The notes under the pieces are model-generated. The model ran no database searches. It saw only the letters and a program-made list of their open reading frames with translations, and had not been told where the DNA came from. The translations under genes were made by a program, and so were the position numbers. Positions 59,113-64,000 of a DNA stretch of 64,000 bases are shown piece by piece (the first letter of the stretch is position 1; each line of letters starts with the position of its first letter). This DNA comes from Diplocarpon mali (lineage: Eukaryota; Ascomycota; Leotiomycetes; Helotiales; Drepanopezizaceae): positions 1 to 64,000 of the forward strand of contig JAENRP010000065.1 of NCBI GenBank assembly GCA_024741835.1, read 5' to 3'.

Positions 59113-59359
59113 TGTAGCAAGGAGGTTCTCTGATAGTGAACTTGATAGTAAACTAGAAGAGGGCACGAAGAAGTATGAGGTGCAAACGACGATGTTGGGT
59201 GTCTTGATTCATGAGAGCTCTCTAACTAGGAGCTATTTAAGGTAAGCGGCCTTCTTAGTGAAGGCGCTAAGTCATGTGGCAAGTCATATGACATATCATG
59301 TGTATGATGTGTCATGTGACAGATCATGTGACAAACATGTGACGGGCATACCTGCAACA
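59113..59359. mobile_element. solo LTR N in Copia P
   Basis: 247 bp, TGTAGCAAGG...CCTGCAACA, with target duplication AGATC at 59108-59112 and 59360-59364. Not RIP-mutated. Contains a cluster of CATGTG/CATATG/CATGTGAC boxes at 59271-59343. Family internal sequence is absent from the window, so orientation is undecided. Confidence 0.95.
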
Positions 59360-59364
59360 AGATC

Positions 59365-60870
59365 ACTTTATAATTATTATTTATAAATTATATAAATTAA
59401 TTATTAAAAACTCTTATATAATTCAACTTTGTATAAATCTTATAGCTAGATAAAAGATTAATACCTAAGTTAAGTATAAAGAGAACATTTTACAAAAGGA
59501 AAGAAATACTAATAATATTTATCTTTACTATACCTATCGAATCTATATATAACCTTCTACTACTAATTTTAATAAAGCGCCTTTTTATTTTCGTAAGCGG
59601 GCTTTTAAATAGGTAGGATTTATTAGTTATATATATTATATAACTAGTATTACTATACCAGTCGAATTCAAAGATCTTATAAAGATCGGCTTTTAAGATA
59701 TAAGCATCTTTATTATAATTATCATTTGAATTATTAAAAGTGGATTTAAGTTTAAATAACCTACTATTATTATTAAAGGTATCTGCTAAAGTTTTAGCTA
59801 AATAGCCTTTTCCTTTGCCTTTCCTTAGTAGTTGCGGCCTTTAGTAGGATAAGGGCAGTTTGCTTCTTAACTTCTGCTTCGATTGCTTTTTAATATTAAA
59901 GCTAGCAATTATATTAATCAATTGCCTTCTAACTTTATAATTAGTAATATTATAAGTACTATTATAAAAGTAGTATCCTTAATAAGCTTAAGGGCTTATC
60001 CTACGCTCCTTCCTCTTCTTAGGCTTATTATTACCTTATAATATAGTATTTGCCGATTTAAAGCATCCTTTAAGGTCTTGCTTAATAGTTCGAAGGAGGT
60101 CGATCTTCTTATAAATCTTAAGGTTAGATTAAATAAGAAGAGATTGTTTTATAATAGCAAACTTAAAAGGGAGACTATTAAGTAAGAAACTAAAAAGCTA
60201 AGTTTCTTTAAAAGTTATAGCTATCTTAGGATCTGCGGCTCTTACTCTCCTCCTTACTTTATATAATATAAATTAGGCAAAGTCTATATTTATATTTATA
60301 TCCTTATTATCTTTATCTTTTCTATATTAAAATAAAGTGATCTATTATAATAGATGCTAAGTATTAAAGGCAGTTGTCTAAGAGTATTTTACCTTTAAAG
60401 TATCCTATCTTATCTTTATATTATTATAAACTCGAATAAAATCTTAGTCTTTATCGCTTAAACCTCTATTAATCTTAAGCTTACATTTAGCTAAGGCTAG
60501 CTTATACTCCTTCTCCTTTTCTATATTTAAAATCTGCCTTTAGGATTCTCAATTATTATTTACTAAAGCTCTTAAGCTAAGCTTATTTAATATATTTAGC
60601 AAATCCTTAGCAATTATATTAGCTATTAAAGTAGAAGTAGATAAATCGATAGAAGGAGTATAAGGGGCTATTCTTATATATTTAATAAGTGTCTTTTAAA
60701 TCGCTATTTCGATGCCTTTGCTCTTAAAGTAAAGCTTTAAATCATTAAATTATTATTGCTAATTCTTTTAAGAGAGTTAGAGGTCTTTAGGTCTAGTGTT
60801 TCGATTAGAGTTAGAAGCTATTGCTATTTCAAATAGAATTGTATTAAAAAATCAAAATAAATTAAATAGT
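59365..60870 (-). pseudogene. Copia P gag and protease
   Basis: Minus-strand gag from about 60870 down, with long Lys/Leu-rich stretches and RIP stops. The protease relic W-Y-S-N-T-S-Y-I-I-Y-I-T-N near 59625-59670 matches the family's D-x-G-[AC]-[ST]-x-H-[IM] pattern with Asp to Asn and His to Tyr. It is followed by N-V-L-F-I-I-N-L-G-I-N-L-L-S-S near 59430, the usual pre-integrase lead-in. The gag start codon is not clear. Confidence 0.75.
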
Positions 60871-61231
60871 TAAGAGCACTCCTCCTATCGAAAAGTTGAA
60901 ATGATTAAATAACAGGTATTATAGAAGTATTAAATAGGGAGGAAGTCCTCTTATCGAAAAGGGTTTTTAGGCTATAACGCAGGGAATCATACCTCCTATA
61001 AAATACAGTAAAGTAAGGAATCATACCTCTTGCAATACCAAAGGGTTATAGAGCAAGGAATCATACCTCTTATAATATAGGTTAGCTAAATAGGGAATCA
61101 TACCTCCTATTCGCCGATTGCTCGCCTCTTACTACAAGTCTTATTCAACTTCCTACTAATAGTTGCAGCGCAAGTGCTTTCCAAGGGAAGTTAATAATCT
61201 ATTATCGGTCTAGCTAGGGCTTATAACCTAT
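60871..61231 (-). promoter_or_regulatory. Copia P leader with four tandem motifs and primer site
   Basis: A GGAATCATACCTC[CT]TAT-type motif recurs at 60983, 61017, 61057 and 61094 (steps 34, 40, 37 bp) in the untranslated leader. The minus-strand primer site GGTTATAAGCCC (complement of 61217-61228) fits the anticodon stem-loop of initiator tRNA-Met after one RIP-type change. The motifs could be packaging or regulatory signals; that is inference. Confidence 0.6.
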
Positions 61232-61423
61232 TAAGCTTAAGTAAGTCGGCGCAGTAGGTAAAGGAGGCTTCTAAAGGTCGATAGTCGATATATTGGTAAG
61301 AGTTAAGGAAGGAAGGTTACCCCTTTCTTCCTTATAGCTATATACGTATCAATATCCTACTGACTAAGCAGTAGGGTCATATGATAATACATTAGAGTGA
61401 TGGCTGTATCACCCATCTCAACA
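61232..61423 (-). repeat. 5' LTR of Copia P
   Basis: 192 bp, less mutated than the 3' LTR; minus strand begins TGTTGAGATGGG. Confidence 0.92.
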
Positions 61424-61515
61424 GGGCTAAGCTTAATACTAATAAAGGAAGGCACTTAGTAAGGAGTTATAATAAAAGGAAGGTAAGTTTGCCGATTTTA
61501 AATAATAGCGATTTG

Positions 61516-61539
61516 ACTTGCAGTTCTAAACTAGGAGTC
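61516..61539 (+). repeat. GC palindrome, GB copy 3 pol, site 1
   Basis: Reads T-C-S-S-K-L-G-V in the pol frame. Confidence 0.75.
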
Positions 61540-61677
61540 AAATCTAGAATTTTGAAAAATAGTATAATTAGCGTTTTATCAGATTAATAATTAAAAAAAA
61601 AGAAAAATAAGGCAAAGAAGAGGGTTTATTTTACAAATTTCAATAATTTACTAATTATTTTAAAAAACCTAAAAACT

Positions 61678-61701
61678 ACTTATAAGCTGGACCCGTAGGT
61701 A
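61678..61701 (+). repeat. GC palindrome, GB copy 3 pol, site 2
   Basis: Reads T-Y-K-L-D-P-stop-V in the pol frame. Confidence 0.75.
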
Positions 61702-62528
61702 AAAAACAATAAAATTACTAATAATATTTCTATTTACGCACTTTAAATTAATAATTTAGAAAATCTTTTATTTATTTTTAAAAAGGAAAATTCAAACCGT
61801 TTTATAGGATTTGATAAAAAAGGAAAGAAGTAGAGAAGTATAGTATTAGCTAATATTCGAACTATATATAAAAGCAAGGCCGATAAAGTATAATTAGTAG
61901 ATTAGGGAATCTTTAATAGCTTAAAGCTTAAAGGATTAGATGATTAGTTTAAATAAGATAAGAAGCTTCGACCTTTAAAGCTAGGTAGTAAATTCGATAA
62001 GTTTATTATAGGCAGATTTTCTAATAAACCTATTAGATATCAGCTAATAAAAGAGCATTTCGATATACTGAAAATTAAAAATAACTTAATAAAGTAAGAA
62101 TGCAAACTACTTTATAAAACCTTAATAAATCAAAAGGACGCCTTAGCTTTTGACTAAATGGAACTTAATCAAATTCGAAAAGAGGTTATGCCTTATATTA
62201 AGATTAAGATAATACCTTATAAAGCCTAGTAAGAGAAAACATTCAAAGTTCCTAAAGCTTTTTAAGAAAAGGTAATCGAAATATTAAAGGATAAGCTAAA
62301 GCAAGGCATTCTCGAATTCTATAATAGCCCTTATAAGAATAAATGGTTCTTAATTGCTAAGAAAGAGAAGGAAACTTATAAACTAATAATAATAGTAGTA
62401 GAGATAAACTGAGTAATTATTAAGGATGCCAATATTCCTCCGAATATAGATAAGTTCTTAAATGAATTCGCAGGATTAACCTATAGCTCTCTTATTAACT
62501 TCTTCTTTAAATACAACTAATTCATTCT

Positions 62529-62768
62529 TGTAGCAAGGAGGTTCTCTGATAGTGAACTTGATAGTAAACTAGAAGAGGGCACGAAGAAGTATGAGGTGCA
62601 AACGACGATGTTGGGTGTCTTGTGTCTTGATTCATGAGAGCTCTCTAACTACGAGCTATTTAACAAGGGCTGCCACTAAGTCATGTGGCAAGTCATATGA
62701 CATATCATGTGTATGATGTGTCATGTGACAGATCATGTGACAAACATGTGACGGGCATACTTGCAACA
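62529..62768. mobile_element. solo LTR N in GB copy 3
   Basis: 240 bp, same family as 59113-59359, with target duplication ATTCT at 62524-62528 and 62769-62773. The uninterrupted site is seen in GB copy 2 near 19809-19816 (TTATTCTTAATATT). Differs from the other N copy by an extra TGTCTTG and by a replaced stretch before GTCATGTGG. Confidence 0.96.
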
Positions 62769-63097
62769 ATTCTTAATATTAAATTAAGAGATATAATAGT
62801 AATTTAAACCCCTCTTAAGCTACTTCAGATAATAAGATTACCTTAAGGAACTATAAATTCAATCGCTCAATTTATTTAAGTAATTTATAAGATACTAGTA
62901 GATTGTATACCTAATATTACGCTCCCTTATATAGATAATATAGGAGTAAAAGGATTAAGATTATTCTATAACTATAAAGAAGTTCTCCTTAGTATATAAC
63001 AATTTATAATAGAACACATTTAGAACCTAAACTAAGTACTTATACAATTCAAAAGGGTAAGAGCAATAGTTAGTCTAAAGTTATAATACTATCTTCT

Positions 63098-64000
63098 TAT
63101 TGTGCTGTATTTAAAGGTGGATTCTCAGTAGTAGCAGAAGCTTATAAAATTCTACTCTAACTGTATACCTGAGCTCCCTTTATAGAAGTGCTCCGTGGCC
63201 ACTTTAGGGGTATATTACATAAGCCAGTCCTTAGAGGCCTTAGCGCTTGAGGCTCCTTATAGCGTAATATACCCCCTAGGTAAGAAGCAGCTCTTAGCTA
63301 GGCTTAGCTATAACTAGTGCTAGATCTAGTATATAAGACTCCTTTATTATACTCCTTAGCTTTTAGAATAATGAAAATTGCTTAATAAAGCTGTAATAAA
63401 TAAAAGAGGAAGCGCGTTCTAAGTGCTTCCTCTATAGAATAGAAGCTAAATTAGGTGATAAAGGAAAGTTAATAAAGGCAGCGCGCCTATAAAAGTACGC
63501 GTTTTTCCCTATAAAGCTTTCCTTCCTTATACTTCTTTAAATAATTACTTTAAAATGGAGAATAGTAATAATAACTCTAAGGAGCGCCCTATTAGGGCTA
63601 CTACTATACGCTTCCTAATTATGCTCCCTTACTCCTGCTAATAGCCTTATAGCAAAGTCGTTATACTTGAATATAGCTTAGAGCTTCTTAATATAGCAGA
63701 TAGTAAGATAATAACGCGCTTAAGATATTCGATATAGTAATACCCTTAAAAGGGAGCGCGCCCCCTCCCCTCCCTGCCACCCCTTAGGCCGTAGTTCCTA
63801 GAACACCGGCAGTTCCTTCTATAGCTCCCTCCTCTTGCTGCAAGCTAGAGTAAGGGCTAATAAGGAATATACTATATAAGGGGTACGTTTAAAGCTTCCT
63901 AGCTGGGAAGTCGACTGGCGTATACTTTAATAGTATAGTAGGAGTACGCTGCTTTTATTATATAAAGGGAGGTTACGCATATTAAGAGCTTCCTATTAGC
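63098..64000. other. unclassified region at right edge
   Basis: Moderately AT-rich, less damaged than most of the window, no domain recognised. A 28-codon open stretch starts at ATG 63555 (M-E-N-S-N-N-N-S-K-E-R) and stops at once; a transposase start is possible but unproven. A perfect 9-bp hairpin AGAGGAAGC / GCTTCCTCT lies at 63405-63433. A GC-rich CCCCCTCCCC run is near 63760. It may be another element that continues to the right. Confidence 0.4.
63207..63276. repeat. 70-bp inverted-repeat unit flanked by TA
   Basis: Left end GGGGTATATTACATAAGCC and right end (reverse complement) GGGGGTATATTACGC... face each other, with TA just outside (63205-63206, 63277-63278). Looks like the fused ends of a TA-targeting DNA transposon or a tiny MITE. 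Confidence 0.45.

Larger units (their letters stand above)
53531..61423 (-). mobile_element. Copia P, complete element carrying nested insertions
   Basis: Minus-strand Ty1/Copia element with equal 192-bp LTRs (53531-53722 and 61232-61423), primer site, leader repeats, gag, protease, pre-integrase, integrase, RT and RNase H. It contains a chain of miniature LTR units (56770-58172), a solo LTR N (59113-59359), an 11-copy palindrome array (58540-59049) and a triplet of palindromes near its 3' end. Left flank is K RT, right flank is GB pol, and no matching target duplication is seen. Confidence 0.85.
61424..63097 (+). pseudogene. GB copy 3, pol fragment (RT)
   Basis: Collinear with 18710-20143 of GB copy 2: linker plus the first two-thirds of RT in the pol frame, with Y-I-D-N near 62928-62939 (second Asp lost, as in copy 2). 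It is interrupted by solo LTR N. It starts abruptly at the LTR of Copia P and ends abruptly at 63097 after ACTATCTTCT, so both sides are broken. Carries palindromes at 61516 and 61678 in phase with pol. Confidence 0.85.

Noticed and set aside
1..64000. Mitochondrial origin, suggested by AT richness with scattered GC clusters as in yeast mtDNA
   Set aside because: LTR retrotransposons, target duplications, a chromodomain integrase and RIP-type changes are nuclear features; no mitochondrial gene is present.
1..64000. Centromere
   Set aside because: Nested RIP-mutated retrotransposons without genes fit a centromere or other heterochromatin, but nothing in the sequence decides between them; CENP-A mapping would.

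Overview
The window is a stack of nested LTR retrotransposons from a filamentous ascomycete (Pezizomycotina) nuclear genome; I find no host gene, tRNA or rRNA in it. The sequence is very AT-rich. Reading frames of retroviral-type proteins can be followed for kilobases, but they are broken almost only by TAA/TAG codons standing where Gln (CAA/CAG) or Trp (TGG) is expected, by Asp-to-Asn and Gly-to-Ser/Arg changes, and by lost ATGs. Those are C-to-T and G-to-A transitions, mostly in CpA/TpG, the signature of repeat-induced point mutation (RIP). Sequences too short for RIP (solo LTRs of about 200-250 bp) and one young insertion at the left edge stay GC-balanced.

Layout, left to right. 1-2394: 5' part of a young, lightly mutated Ty1/Copia element 'A' (copy A4, minus strand). 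2395-11979: first copy of a large element here called 'GB' (integrase, then two unknown ORFs, then 3' LTR). 11980-13852: RNase H end, 3' UTR and LTR of Copia A1. 13853-14955: integrase of Copia A2. 14956-30183: a second GB copy with both LTRs, 15.2 kb, inserted in A2. 30184-34076: RT, RNase H, 3' UTR and LTR of A2. 34077-39161: Copia A3 on the minus strand (RT, integrase, protease, gag, 5' LTR). 39162-42085: start of Copia 'H1'. 42086-43362 and 51357-53530: Ty3/gypsy chromovirus 'K' (minus strand), split by a complete Copia 'H2' (43363-51356, equal 299-bp LTRs, target duplication AGAAT). 53531-61423: complete Copia 'P' (minus strand, equal 192-bp LTRs), holding a chain of miniature LTR units, a solo LTR 'N' and an in-frame repeat array. 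61424-63097: a third GB pol fragment with a second solo LTR N. 63098-64000: unclassified.

The insertion order can be read from the junctions: A4 is in GB1, GB1 in A1, A1 in A2, A2 in A3, A3 in H1; GB2 is in A2; K is in H1; H2 and P are in K.

Two things stand out. First, GB carries, downstream of gypsy-type gag-pol, two long ORFs of about 1,100 codons each (orfB1, orfB2) that are paralogues of one another, look unlike any retroviral domain I know, and are each preceded by a pyrimidine-rich, TATA-containing spacer. Second, a GC-rich palindrome of 23-25 bp is scattered through GB and P (36 copies seen) but was not seen in A, H or K. Inside reading frames, 29 of 30 copies sit in one phase, encoding T-x-x-P-x-x-[RQ]-V, and in P it has expanded to an 11-copy array with periods of 39 and 48 bp. 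It resembles the in-frame palindromic elements of Rickettsia, but in fungal retrotransposons.
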